A stretch of 64,000 bases of DNA. It comes from Caldifarciminota bacterium (lineage in GTDB: Bacteria > Hydrothermota > UBA3073). Under the pieces are notes generated by a model, which was not told the DNA's origin, made no database searches, and worked only from the letters and a program-made list of their open reading frames with translations. Shown here one piece after another: positions 43,231-51,689 of the stretch. Each line of letters begins with the position of its first letter. The stretch's first letter is position 1. The stretch is from positions 1-64,000 of the forward strand of contig JAUWGP010000001.1 of the NCBI GenBank assembly GCA_030606335.1, in the 5' to 3' direction. The position numbers and the translations under genes were made by a program.

Positions 43231-44434
43231 GTAATTTTTTGAATTTCCCGTCCTTTATTACACATTCTATAAGATTAAATCCAAACCAGTATGGAATCTC
43301 TTTTTCGTTTTTACAATTACATATAAGTATATCTGCCTTTTTGTCCTCTTCGATACCCCCCCTATCTTCTTCACCAACTGCATATGCTGCGTTTATCGTC
43401 GATGCACAAAGTGCTTCTCCTGGAGTAATCTTGTATAAAAGGCAGGCAAGACCTATCACTAATGGCATTGCAAGAACAGGAGAACTTCCAGGGTTAAAGT
43501 CAGAGGCAATAGCAAAAGGTATACCTTCGTCTATAAACCTTTTTGCTGGTGCTGGCTTACCAGACAGAAACAGGGTTGTGGCTGGTAGTAAAACAGCTAT
43601 TGTCCCTGCCTTCTTCATACTATTTATCCCCTTCTCTGAGGGATAAGAGAGATGATCGCATGTCACTGCCTTAATATCACTTGCAATTTCACTCCCACCA
43701 GAAGAGGCAAGCTCGTCAGCATGTATCCTTGTAAGTAATCCATGCTTTACTCCTTCGAGTAGAATTCTTGTTGATTCATCCTTTGAATATACACCCTCTT
43801 CACAGAATACATCTATGAACCTTGCAAGTCCCCTTTTCACAACCTCGGGAATCATCTTCTTGATAATAATATCTATATATTCTTCTCTACCTATTTCTCT
43901 GGGAAATTCATGTGCTCCAAGAAATGTAGGGACTATTGTCTGTAACGAGGTTTCTCTAAGTTCATTTATAACCTCGAGCATCTTAATTTCTGTCTCTTGT
44001 GAGAGTCCATAACCTGATTTTATTTCAATCGTAGTAGTACCCCAGGAAAATGCATAGTCTAATCTCTTTTTGGCTAATACAACTAAAGTCTTTTTATCCG
44101 CTTTTCTTGTTGCTTCGACAGTGGAAAGTATTCCTCCTCCTTCGCTTGCAATCTTCTGATATGATGCCCCTCTTAAGCGCTTTTCAAACTCATCCTCTCT
44201 TGAACCAGCAAACACTAGGTGAGTGTGACAGTCGATAAATCCTGGTATAATTAGTTTTTCACTTGCATCAATGGTCTCTCTTGTACGTCCATCACTATCA
44301 ATTGCTACAATATGTCCATCATCTATTATTATATTTGTATTTTCAAGAACAAGGGGAGAATCCATACAGCTCCCGCTTACAGGTCCATCCTGAAACGTTA
44401 CAATCCGTCCACCAATGATTTTAAGGTCATTCAT
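43217..44434 (-). CDS. hutI: Imidazolonepropionase
   Basis: Hydrolyses 4-imidazolone-5-propionate to N-formimino-L-glutamate in histidine degradation, in the cytoplasm. 405 residues, the usual length. Amidohydrolase metal site FIDCHTHLVFAGSRE (His 70, His 72) and RLRGASYQKIASEGGGILSTV are diagnostic of HutI. ADELASSGGSE, VTCDHLSYPSEKGI and AIASDFNPGSSP complete the site. The start lies six bases after the stop of the NrdG-like gene, so the two share a transcript. No hutH, hutU or hutG is in the window. Confidence 0.94.
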   Translation of the reverse strand: MNDLKIIGGRIVTFQDGPVSGSCMDSPLVLENTNIIIDDGHIVAIDSDGRTRETIDASEKLIIPGFIDCHTHLVFAGSREDEFEKRLRGASYQKIASEGGGILSTVEATRKADKKTLVVLAKKRLDYAFSWGTTTIEIKSGYGLSQETEIKMLEVINELRETSLQTIVPTFLGAHEFPREIGREEYIDIIIKKMIPEVVKRGLARFIDVFCEEGVYSKDESTRILLEGVKHGLLTRIHADELASSGGSEIASDIKAVTCDHLSYPSEKGINSMKKAGTIAVLLPATTLFLSGKPAPAKRFIDEGIPFAIASDFNPGSSPVLAMPLVIGLACLLYKITPGEALCASTINAAYAVGEEDRGGIEEDKKADILICNCKNEKEIPYWFGFNLIECVIKDGKFKKLLDNK

Positions 44435-44440
44435 AATAAT

Positions 44441-45127
44441 TTATCTTATAACAACCTCATCGATATAATTTGAAAGAACAGTTCTTAGTTTACTTAATTC
44501 AGTCTCTGCATATGTTGGTCTATCCTTGAATACCTCAAGTAGCATCTTTAACTTTCTCGGTCTCTGTAAAACGAATCTTTTTGTTCCCTTGAGCCACTTG
44601 CCCAATCTCTCACCATCCTCGCTTGATATGAAATCCGGGAATACTGTGGACCTGAACTCATACTCTATTTTGCCCTCCATAATAATTCTAATGCTTTTCT
44701 CTATATCACTAATATTAACGGAGACTCCTGAGGCAATATCATACTTTTCGGGAATTGCCTTTACATCCATTGCTATATAATCTATTAGTTTCTTTTGCAG
44801 CAGTTCCTCTATCATTTGAGGAATACTACCGTTGGTATCCAGCTTTACGCGAAATCCAGATGAGACAACCTTTTCTATAAAATGTGGGAGAGCGTTATGT
44901 AGCGTTGGTTCTCCACCCGTTATACAAACACCGTCAATAAGTCCCCTTCTTTCACTGAGAAATGTAAGAATCTCTTCCTCACTTATAGTCGGTAGTTTTT
45001 CCCAATCAACAACAAGCTCTGGATTATGACAGTACGGACAACGGAAGTTACATCCACCAGTGAAGATAACTGAACATATCCTCTTTGGAAAGTCTATTAT
45101 GGATACTCTCTGTAAACCTTTTATCAT
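44441..45127 (-). CDS. nrdG: Anaerobic ribonucleotide reductase activating protein (radical SAM, NrdG type)
   Basis: 228 residues. The radical-SAM cluster motif CNFRCPYCHN has Cys 26, 30 and 33, preceded by SIIDFPKRICSVIFTGG, the usual N-terminus of class III ribonucleotide reductase activases. CITGGEPTLH follows at about 68-77, with an LKLDTNGS strand after it. The activase uses S-adenosylmethionine to form the glycyl radical on NrdD. NrdD itself is not in the window, so the target is inferred from family. Other glycyl-radical activases share these motifs. It heads a two-gene run with hutI. Confidence 0.85.
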   Translation of the reverse strand: MIKGLQRVSIIDFPKRICSVIFTGGCNFRCPYCHNPELVVDWEKLPTISEEEILTFLSERRGLIDGVCITGGEPTLHNALPHFIEKVVSSGFRVKLDTNGSIPQMIEELLQKKLIDYIAMDVKAIPEKYDIASGVSVNISDIEKSIRIIMEGKIEYEFRSTVFPDFISSEDGERLGKWLKGTKRFVLQRPRKLKMLLEVFKDRPTYAETELSKLRTVLSNYIDEVVIR

Positions 45128-45212
45128 AAGAAGGATTCAGGTTTTAGGTGTCAGTCTTGAGCGTTGTATGGAACTATAAAGTCCATTCAACATTTAACAT
45201 TTAACATTTTAC

Positions 45213-45878
45213 CTATCTAAGCCTGTACATAAATGTAACTATTCCCTTCTGTGTCTCCTGAGGAAGATGGGTTGGTAGCCTCTCAAATTTCCATTCTTTC
45301 AATGCATCAAGGGTTATATGGCCAAATATATCTCCTCCTTTTTTGATAAGTATAAGCCTCTCTATCTCTCCATCTGGTGAAACCCAAATCTCGACCTTAA
45401 CATCTGTTTCAATATTATATCCCTCGGGGTAGGGAGGAACAACCTTATAGACCACCCTTCTTTTCGATAACTCACCCTCAATTATATATGATTCTCCTTG
45501 AGCAAACATTGGAGAGGGAATTTCCTTTTCTTCCTCCTTCCCAGGCAAGAAGACAGGTGGGAGTTCCTTCATTGGTGGTTTTTGTATAAACTCTTCTTCT
45601 CCGCTTTCTTTAGCTATCGGGAGTTCAACAAGCTCCTTTTCAGGTCCTTGTTCCTCTGTAACAGGCACTTGATGAACTTTTATTATAGTTTTTTCAAATT
45701 GAGGGGATATTACCTGAGCATGCACCTCAGAAAGTAGTCCGACTTCGATAAATTCGGGTTCTGCAAAGTATATTCCAATATTTATAAAACGAAGTAGAGT
45801 AAGAATGATAATATGAAAGATAAGCGATATTATTAACCCTTTAGTAAGGTTAGACATTCTATTTTTAGGTTGTTCCAT
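45213..45878 (-). CDS. TonB-like energy-transducing protein
   Basis: 221 residues: a short cytoplasmic N-terminus, one membrane helix (about 14-36, LIISLIFHIIILTLLRF), an acidic periplasmic linker rich in Glu and Pro (about 75-125, with ELPPVFLPGKEEEKEIPSPM), then a C-terminal TonB domain (YPEGYNIETDVKVEIWVSPDGEIERL, ALKEWKFERLPT, GIVTFMYRLR). It would couple the inner-membrane proton motive force to the two receptors in this window, although exbB and exbD are not nearby. GTGAGGT precedes the start. Confidence 0.88.
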   Translation of the reverse strand: MEQPKNRMSNLTKGLIISLIFHIIILTLLRFINIGIYFAEPEFIEVGLLSEVHAQVISPQFEKTIIKVHQVPVTEEQGPEKELVELPIAKESGEEEFIQKPPMKELPPVFLPGKEEEKEIPSPMFAQGESYIIEGELSKRRVVYKVVPPYPEGYNIETDVKVEIWVSPDGEIERLILIKKGGDIFGHITLDALKEWKFERLPTHLPQETQKGIVTFMYRLR

Positions 45879-46368
45879 AAAAATACCTCACGAAGTTATG
45901 TTGAATAAAATTTGACGACAGACAAAAAACCTGAGACACAAGATTAAAATGAAAATTCATTTATTACTTGTTAAAGAATGTCAAAAACCCTCATGATAAG
46001 AGACTAAATGCCACCTGTCATTGCGAATATTAGCGAAACAATTGCATTCCTTAATACTAATCCCTAATATGAGATTGCTTCGTCGTCCGTCAACTGACGG
46101 ACTCCTCGCAATGACCAAAAGGAGTATGTCATTGCGAGCGACCAACGGGAGCGTGGCAATCTCATCTTTAATATCCTTATTACCTCGCATTGAGTTCTGG
46201 GCAATAAATACTCTTATCTACATGTCTACCATGCCTACCAGCAGGCAGACGTCAGGTAAACATTTTAAAGTGCATAACTACACAACACACTGAAGACACA
46301 GGACTAAAGATAAAGAGTTATTAAAAACATTTAAAAATTTATATTACAGTCTCATCATATATTCAGAT
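45879..46368. other. Repeat-rich spacer
   Basis: No gene. Three gtcattgcgag-type repeats (46017-46165) fill the middle, with an accagcaggcagacgtcaggt stretch near 46228-46258 and AT-rich flanks. No promoter matching the window's consensus was found. Confidence 0.6.
46017..46165. repeat. Cluster of three gtcattgcgag-type repeats
   Basis: 46017-46046 (gtcattgcgaatattagcgaaacaattgc), 46068-46115 (atgagattgcttcgtcgtccgtcaactgacggactcctcgcaatgac) and 46128-46165 (gtcattgcgagcgaccaacgggagcgtggcaatctcat). The second and third face each other, the same arrangement as at 39701-39793. Confidence 0.8.
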
Positions 46369-47337
46369 TTAATCCTTCTTGCCTTCCTTAACGAACCTTA
46401 TTAGCTCTTCAACCACCACTTCCAATCCCTCACCCTTTAGTGCTGATATTAGATATGGTCTGGGTGATAGAGGTATTTTCATAAATCTCTGTCTGTCTTT
46501 AAACAGATCCATTTTGTTTATTGCAATAATATAGGGTCTTTCAAGCATAAGCGGATTATAAGCTGATAACTCAGTTGATAGGGTATGAAAATCTGAAATA
46601 GGGTCTCTTGTCGCATCCAGGATAAAGAGTAACACCTTTGTCCTCTCAATATGTCTCAAAAACTCAAAACCAAGACCCTTTCCTTTGTGTGCATTTTCAA
46701 TTATACCTGGTATATCTGCTATTATTACACCTTTTTCTGTTGTTCCAAGAACGGGCGATAGGGTAGTAAATGGATACGATGCTATTTTAGGCTTTGCATT
46801 TGATACACTGGAAAGGAATGTGGATTTACCAGCATTTGGATAACCAACAAGCCCTACATCACCAATCAACTTCAGCTCTAAAATGAGTTCCTTATCCTCC
46901 CCTGGTTCTCCCTGCTCACATTCTCTGGGGGTTTGATTGGTTGGTGAAACAAATTTTGCATTTCCCCTTCCTCCTCTTCCACCTCTTGCTACAATAAAAC
47001 TGTCTCCCCCACATACAAGATCCTTTAAAATCTTGCCATCATGTTGAATTACAGTTCCTGGAGGAACCTTTATATATACATTCTTAGCATTGGCACCTTT
47101 TCTGTTCTTTCCACTTCCATGTCTGCCTTTATCTGCCCTGTAATGTGGCTTATAGTAGAGATGAAGTAGGTTTGAACACTCGGGAGTTGTAATACAAATT
47201 ACATCACCACCCTTACCACCATCACCCCCATCAGGACCTCCCCTCGGAACAAACTTCTCCCTTCTGAAACTCACACACCCATTACCACCTTTTCCTCCGT
47301 ATATCCATATCCTGACCCTATCAATAAAATTTTTCAT
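46369..47337 (-). CDS. obg: GTPase Obg/CgtA
   Basis: Ribosome-associated GTPase needed for 50S assembly and stress response. 322 residues: the glycine-rich Obg fold (1-157, with GGKGGNGCVSFRREKFVPRGGP and GGRGGRGNAKF), then the G domain with GYPNAGKST (165-173), SYPFTTLSP, DIPG (208-211), NKMD (274-277) and SAL (298-300). The optional C-terminal OCT domain is absent. It follows rfaE2 by 34 bases in the same direction. Confidence 0.96.
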   Translation of the reverse strand: MKNFIDRVRIWIYGGKGGNGCVSFRREKFVPRGGPDGGDGGKGGDVICITTPECSNLLHLYYKPHYRADKGRHGSGKNRKGANAKNVYIKVPPGTVIQHDGKILKDLVCGGDSFIVARGGRGGRGNAKFVSPTNQTPRECEQGEPGEDKELILELKLIGDVGLVGYPNAGKSTFLSSVSNAKPKIASYPFTTLSPVLGTTEKGVIIADIPGIIENAHKGKGLGFEFLRHIERTKVLLFILDATRDPISDFHTLSTELSAYNPLMLERPYIIAINKMDLFKDRQRFMKIPLSPRPYLISALKGEGLEVVVEELIRFVKEGKKD

Positions 47338-47371
47338 CTAATTTTAGAGAATGTCCCAAAGTTTTATATTC

Positions 47372-47839
47372 TTATGTCTGAACTATTTTTTCAATCTTCT
47401 TTATTATCTCCGTTGTTGAGTATCCAGGAACAAGTTTTGCTCTCACCACCTCATCAGCAATATCACTACCAACTATCTCGCTATTCTTCCAATCCTCGCC
47501 TTTCACGAGTACATCAGGTTTTATGGTTTTTATCAGGTTATATGGTGTTTTCTCATCGAAAAGTACAACATAATCTACATATATAATTGATTTAAGTATA
47601 ATTGCCCGTGATTCTTCATCAATTATTGGTCTTCCCTTCCCTTTTATTGCACGCATTGACTTATCGGAGTTAAGCCCGACTATCAGGATATCTCCTCTCT
47701 CCTTCGACTGTCTGAGTAGTTCTATATGACCTCTATGTATTATGTCGAAGCAACCATTTGTGAAGACAATTCGACTACCATTCCCTCTTTCTTTTTTACT
47801 GATTGAGGATGCCTTTTTCTGTGATATTATCTCTCCCAC
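47372..47839 (-). CDS. rfaE2: D-glycero-beta-D-manno-heptose 1-phosphate adenylyltransferase
   Basis: Makes ADP-heptose for the LPS inner core, in the cytoplasm. 155 residues, the stand-alone nucleotidyltransferase half of HldE. Cytidylyltransferase-fold motifs are VFTNGCFDIIHRGH (about 25-38), GLNSDKSMRAIKGKGRPI (55-72), and KGEDW with VPGYSTTEII near the end (the last in place of the usual ISSTT). The start is GTG at 47839 with no strong ribosome site. The separate kinase RfaE1 is not in the window. Presence of this gene supports an LPS-bearing outer membrane. Confidence 0.92.
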   Translation of the reverse strand: MGEIISQKKASSISKKERGNGSRIVFTNGCFDIIHRGHIELLRQSKERGDILIVGLNSDKSMRAIKGKGRPIIDEESRAIILKSIIYVDYVVLFDEKTPYNLIKTIKPDVLVKGEDWKNSEIVGSDIADEVVRAKLVPGYSTTEIIKKIEKIVQT

Positions 47840-47968
47840 GAATGCTTATTTAAGTATAAAGTATAAATAGTACAAACAACAAATGGCATACTGTAAGCAG
47901 TCCAAAGTCATTGGGTTATTGGTAGTATATAATCTAAAATCTACAATCTGAAATCTGAAATCTATTTC

Positions 47969-48958
47969 TCAGTACCCGAATATCCGTGAACGGGTAAATT
48001 TATCAATCAATGGGGTTGTTGCATTCATAAGCAGTATGGAATAGGACACACCTTCTGGATATCCCCCCCATAACCTTATTAAAACTGTTATAATACCACA
48101 TCCTATACCAAAAATCCACCGACCCTTTCTCGTCATTGGAGATGTAACATAATCCGTTGCCATGAAGAATGCTCCCAGGAACAGACCGCCAGAAAGAATA
48201 TGGAATAGCGGGGTCACAGGTGTTACTCCAAGTAGCCACAGTATACCTGTTAATGAGAACACAGCAAGGAAATATGATAGTGGAATTCTAAAATCGATAA
48301 TCCTGAATGATATCAAAATTATACCACCAATTAGGAGTAGTAAACAGGATGTTTCCCCTAAACATCCACCTCTCATACCAAGAAAAAGTGAATATATAGT
48401 TGATTTTGCATTCAGGAGTTCTGGAAGGCCTAATACACTGGAATAGTCTTTTAAAGCCGTTAATGGAGTTGCATTCGACGTCATTTCAACAGGTAGACTA
48501 TAAATTATACCGCTCATTGTACCCAACCTTGGCACAACCCATTTGCCGGTCATAATTGATGGCCAGGATGCCATGAGAAATGCTCTGCCAGCAAGTGCAG
48601 GATTGAAAATATTATATCCGAGCCCCCCAAATACCTGTTTTGCTACTGCAATTGCAAAAAAAGCACCAACAACTGGTACCCAGTATGGAACACAGGAGGG
48701 AAGATTGAATGCAAGTAGCAATCCAGTTAGAATAGCACTTCCATCATTTATAGTAATTGGCTTCTTTCTTATAGCCTGGCACAAGGCTTCACAGGCAAAG
48801 CTTGACACAATCGAGATTAATGTAATAATAAGCGCTCTTATACCAAAAAAGAAAATAGAACCAAAAAATGCCGGCATAAGCGCTGCAATAACGATAAACA
48901 TTATCTTTCTTGTTGTTGTCTCACTACTTATATGGGGATATGAAGAAACCTTTAACAT
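47969..48958 (-). CDS. rnfD: Rnf complex subunit D
   Basis: Membrane subunit of the ion-translocating ferredoxin:NAD+ oxidoreductase, carrying covalent FMN. 329 residues with about nine hydrophobic segments. GGLGYNIFNPALAGRAFLM (111-129) is the family core. SNATPLTALKD (161-171) carries Thr 164, the expected FMN attachment residue; the usual form is SGATPL or SSATPL. It lies downstream of rnfC, but a four-helix protein gene is inserted between them and the usual rnfG, E, A and B do not follow: the next genes are rfaE2 and obg. Confidence 0.94.
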   Translation of the reverse strand: MLKVSSYPHISSETTTRKIMFIVIAALMPAFFGSIFFFGIRALIITLISIVSSFACEALCQAIRKKPITINDGSAILTGLLLAFNLPSCVPYWVPVVGAFFAIAVAKQVFGGLGYNIFNPALAGRAFLMASWPSIMTGKWVVPRLGTMSGIIYSLPVEMTSNATPLTALKDYSSVLGLPELLNAKSTIYSLFLGMRGGCLGETSCLLLLIGGIILISFRIIDFRIPLSYFLAVFSLTGILWLLGVTPVTPLFHILSGGLFLGAFFMATDYVTSPMTRKGRWIFGIGCGIITVLIRLWGGYPEGVSYSILLMNATTPLIDKFTRSRIFGY

Positions 48959-48999
48959 AGTTAAGCTGGTTATTAGTTATCGGTAATCAGTTATCAGGC

Positions 49000-49380
49000 T
49001 TACCGTTGATAACAAAATTGACTTGCTTTGTTAATCATTGAATTCAACATTCGTCCCACAGAAGCATAACGTTCTAACCAATCTTTACTCTGTGTTTCTG
49101 CAATGTAATCGCAATCACGAGCTGTTTCAATCCAATGTTGTGTCTCTTGCTGTTCCCCGTCAGCATCTGTTAATTTACTTACAAAATACTTCTCATAGCG
49201 ACGTTTAGCCCAAGCTTCTGCAATTTGAGCACCAACAGAACGTGATGATCGTCTTATTTGATTAGTAAGCGAGAAAATTTCTTCCTTTGGGAAATTTTTT
49301 GAGACTTCTAAAATTTCCAGCGACAATTGACGAGCCAATTTGTAGATTTTTAAATCTCGAAAACTTTTTGCATGTTCCAT
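49000..49380 (-). CDS. Four-helix bundle protein (23S rRNA intervening-sequence/S23 family)
   Basis: 126 residues, all helical: FRDLKIYKLARQLSLEILEVSKNFPKEE, FSLTNQIRRSSRSVGAQIAEAW, AKRRYEKYFVSKLTDADGEQQETQHWI. These are the standard blocks of the S23/IVP family, found within 23S rRNA intervening sequences and also scattered as lone genes. Its molecular function is unknown. Here it sits between rnfC and rnfD, 48 and 41 bases from each, flanked by similar ttatcggtaatcag/ctgattaccgat words in opposite orientation (48969-48998 and 49391-49417), as if inserted as a cassette. Confidence 0.9.
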   Translation of the reverse strand: MEHAKSFRDLKIYKLARQLSLEILEVSKNFPKEEIFSLTNQIRRSSRSVGAQIAEAWAKRRYEKYFVSKLTDADGEQQETQHWIETARDCDYIAETQSKDWLERYASVGRMLNSMINKASQFCYQR

Positions 49381-49428
49381 TTTTCTTTCTACCGATTACT
49401 GATGACTGATAACCTATTACTAAACAAA

Positions 49429-50721
49429 CTATTTCCTCAATCTCAACTTTGCAAGTTTAATATTATGAACAATGGGTCTTCTCGCTGGGCAAATATATTC
49501 ACAGCTCCCACATTCCATACAATCTAGCACTCCCAGTTCCTTTGCATTTGAAAAATCACCACTCTCTATATATGCCAGAATCTTTGTTGGCATAAGATTC
49601 ATCGGACATACATTGATACACCTACCACATTTTATGCAGGCTGTTCTAACAAGAGAATTTGTCTCTTCTTTAAAGACGAGGATACCTGTAGTTCCCTTAA
49701 CAACAGGAACATCATCAGTATATTGCGATATACCCATCATTGGTCCACCTGATATAAGTTTATAGGGTATACCAAGATACCCACCCGCCTTTTCTATCAA
49801 TTCCTTAAATGGCGTACCAATCCTTACCTTGAAATTAGACGGTCTTTTTACAGCACCTGTAACAGTAACAGCACGTTCAATAAGGGGTTTGTTATACTTC
49901 ACTGCCTCATAAACAGCAAGTGCTGTGCCTACATTCTGGACACATACACCTACATCCACGGGTAATCCCCCTGTTGGTACCTCTTCCTCAGTTATTGCCC
50001 ATATTAATTGTTTCTCAGCACCTTCAGGATATTTTGTTATTAGTGTAATGATTTCAAAGTCATACCTTCCAACTATCTTTTCCATCTTCCTTATGGCTTC
50101 GGGTTTATTCTCTTCTATAGCAATAATACACCTTTTTACTCCGATTGTCCGTGCTATCAGTCTTCCACCAAGGAGGATGTCCTCAGGTCTTTCTACCATC
50201 AGACGGTAGTCACAGGTAAGATAAGGCTCACACTCTGAGCCATTTAGAATAAGTGTATCATACTGTTTTCCCTTTGGGGGAGACATCTTAACATGTGTGG
50301 GAAAGGCAGCACCCCCAAGTCCTACTATACCTGCTTCTTTGACAATTTCTATTATATCACCACCCGAGATGGATTCAATATCTCTGTCACTAACATTTTC
50401 CCACTCATCCTTACCATCATTGGTTATAAATACAGATAGTATCTCTCCACCTGATGGATGTGGATGTGTATCTATCTTTTTTACCTCACCAGATACAGGA
50501 GAATGTATATTGGCAGATATGAATCCCGTTATCTCACCTATCTTTGTTCCTATATGTACTTTGCTTCCTTTTTCGACTATGGGTTTTGAGGGTGAGCCAG
50601 TATGCTGGGAAAGAGGAACAATGATCTCATCTGGAGGTTGGATCGCGGTGATCTTTTTATCTTCTGTAATAGATTTGTTTTCTTTGGGATGGATGCCGCC
50701 TGGGAAAGTATACCTTTTCAT
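49429..50721 (-). CDS. rnfC: Rnf complex subunit C
   Basis: NADH- and iron-sulfur-binding peripheral subunit of the Rnf complex. 430 residues. FPGGIHPKENK at the N-terminus, GLGGAAFPTHVKMSPP (about 133-148, the NADH/FMN glycine-rich region), LNGSECEPYLTCD (159-171), and two ferredoxin-type clusters CIKCGRCINVCP (Cys 362, 365, 368, 372) and CMECGSCEYICP (Cys 401, 404, 407, 411). Its promoter at 50730-50758 ends only eight bases before the ATG, so the transcript should be nearly leaderless. Downstream of it only rnfD is present. Confidence 0.95.
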   Translation of the reverse strand: MKRYTFPGGIHPKENKSITEDKKITAIQPPDEIIVPLSQHTGSPSKPIVEKGSKVHIGTKIGEITGFISANIHSPVSGEVKKIDTHPHPSGGEILSVFITNDGKDEWENVSDRDIESISGGDIIEIVKEAGIVGLGGAAFPTHVKMSPPKGKQYDTLILNGSECEPYLTCDYRLMVERPEDILLGGRLIARTIGVKRCIIAIEENKPEAIRKMEKIVGRYDFEIITLITKYPEGAEKQLIWAITEEEVPTGGLPVDVGVCVQNVGTALAVYEAVKYNKPLIERAVTVTGAVKRPSNFKVRIGTPFKELIEKAGGYLGIPYKLISGGPMMGISQYTDDVPVVKGTTGILVFKEETNSLVRTACIKCGRCINVCPMNLMPTKILAYIESGDFSNAKELGVLDCMECGSCEYICPARRPIVHNIKLAKLRLRK

Positions 50722-50729
50722 AGAGTGCG

Positions 50730-50758
50730 ATTATAACATAAAAACCAACCTATGTCAA
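50730..50758 (-). promoter_or_regulatory. Promoter of rnfC, implying a leaderless mRNA
   Basis: Minus strand TTGACA (50753-50758), 17-base spacer, TATAAT (50730-50735), then eight bases (cgcactct) and ATG. The transcription start should fall at or within one or two bases of the start codon, leaving no room for a Shine-Dalgarno sequence. Confidence 0.85.
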
Positions 50759-50826
50759 GGAAAAAAATCATCGGATATGAGTCAACAAATAGGACAAATC
50801 AACGGATTAAGTGGATTAAACGGATG

Positions 50827-51126
50827 TTACCCTCCTGATTTCAATTTAAATATAATATCTATTATGTGTTCTCCCCCCATTTTTTTATTTAATTTTTTTA
50901 ATATTTCTGATTTTAGGAAGGAGAGTTGTTGTATCCATACAGGATCATCAACATCAACCCATATTCTCTTACCTCGTACATATCTGGGTTTGGTATGTTT
51001 CCTTATGTCTCTTCCAACAACTCTGTCCCAAACAAATAGTGCCTTCTGACGCTCGATTTTCTTCTTTAATCCAAGGGAAGATAGTACATTTGGGATAACA
51101 TCTCTTATTAAAATAGGTCGTGACAT
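50827..51126 (-). CDS. DciA/DUF721-like protein
   Basis: 99 residues from ATG 51126 (MSRPILIRDVIPNVLSSLGL). The frame is open to 51198, but that stretch reads through spacer-type repeat words and overlaps the next gene. Family pattern: IRDVIPNVLSSLGLKKKIE, ALFVWDRVVGRDIRKHTKP, KRIWVDVDDPVWIQQLSFLKSEILKKLNKKMG, IIDIIFKL. This fits the DUF721/DciA domain, whose DciA members load the replicative helicase. No strong ribosome site is visible. The upstream gene's frame runs into this one by 62 bases if the longer start is taken. Confidence 0.78.
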   Translation of the reverse strand: MSRPILIRDVIPNVLSSLGLKKKIERQKALFVWDRVVGRDIRKHTKPRYVRGKRIWVDVDDPVWIQQLSFLKSEILKKLNKKMGGEHIIDIIFKLKSGG

Positions 51127-51136
51127 GGTTTTATCT

Positions 51137-51565
51137 TTAGGACGCAGATGCTCGCAGATTTTCAAGATTTTCTTTATTTCTTTTTCTTTGATTATCAAAA
51201 GCTTTTCTTTTAATCTCAGGCTCAGGTCCGAAATTAAGTAAAAGACCTACTTCAATATCGGTTGCCCTTAAATAGTTTAATAGTTGCGCTTCGCTATCCT
51301 TAATCAACTTTTTGGTGGCTTTAATTTCTACCAATACTTTATTATCAACCAATATATCAGCACTATATTCTCCTATAATTTCTCTGTCGTCATAATACAC
51401 CTTTATAGGAATTTGTGATATAGCGGGTATTCCTTCTTTTTTAAACTCTATCATTAAGGCATTTTCATATACTTTCTCCAAAAACCCATAACCCAACTTG
51501 TTATAAACCCTATAAAAAATCTCTATGATTTTTGCAGTTAATTCTTTATACTTAAAGTCATTATC
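51137..51565 (-). CDS. GxxExxY family (PDDEXK_3) protein, start codon not found
   Basis: From the TTG at 51496 the frame gives 119 residues, but family sequence continues in frame further upstream to about 51565: NDFKYKELTAKIIEIFYRVYNKLGYGFLEKVYENAL, the canonical N-terminus. No ATG, GTG or TTG precedes that segment before the frame's stop, because the upstream sequence is the 62-bp element (51583-51644). The core (YSADILVDNKVLVEIKATKKL, DSEAQLLNYLRATDIEVGLLLNFGPEPEIKRK) matches the family, a PD-(D/E)XK nuclease-like fold of unknown role. The last ~15 residues are coded by repeat words (aatctgcgagcatctgcgtcc). It may be an allele whose 5' end was damaged. Confidence 0.7.
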   Translation of the reverse strand, partial: DNDFKYKELTAKIIEIFYRVYNKLGYGFLEKVYENALMIEFKKEGIPAISQIPIKVYYDDREIIGEYSADILVDNKVLVEIKATKKLIKDSEAQLLNYLRATDIEVGLLLNFGPEPEIKRKAFDNQRKRNKENLENLRASAS

Positions 51566-51582
51566 TTGTTTTTCTGCGTTTA

Positions 51583-51644
51583 CCCTGTTAAATAGAACTG
51601 TTTTATTAACTCTCTAATATTTATAGTAACATTATTTAACAGGG
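51583..51644. repeat. 62-bp inverted-end element, copy 4
   Basis: CCCTGTTAAATA...TATTTAACAGGG, again exactly 62 bp. Its interior does not match copies 1-3, so end sequence and length are conserved while the middle has diverged. It abuts the 5' end of the GxxExxY gene. Confidence 0.75.
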
Positions 51645-51689
51645 TGAATCTGCGTCCTAATTACATATGTATCTAATTTTTATCGATTA

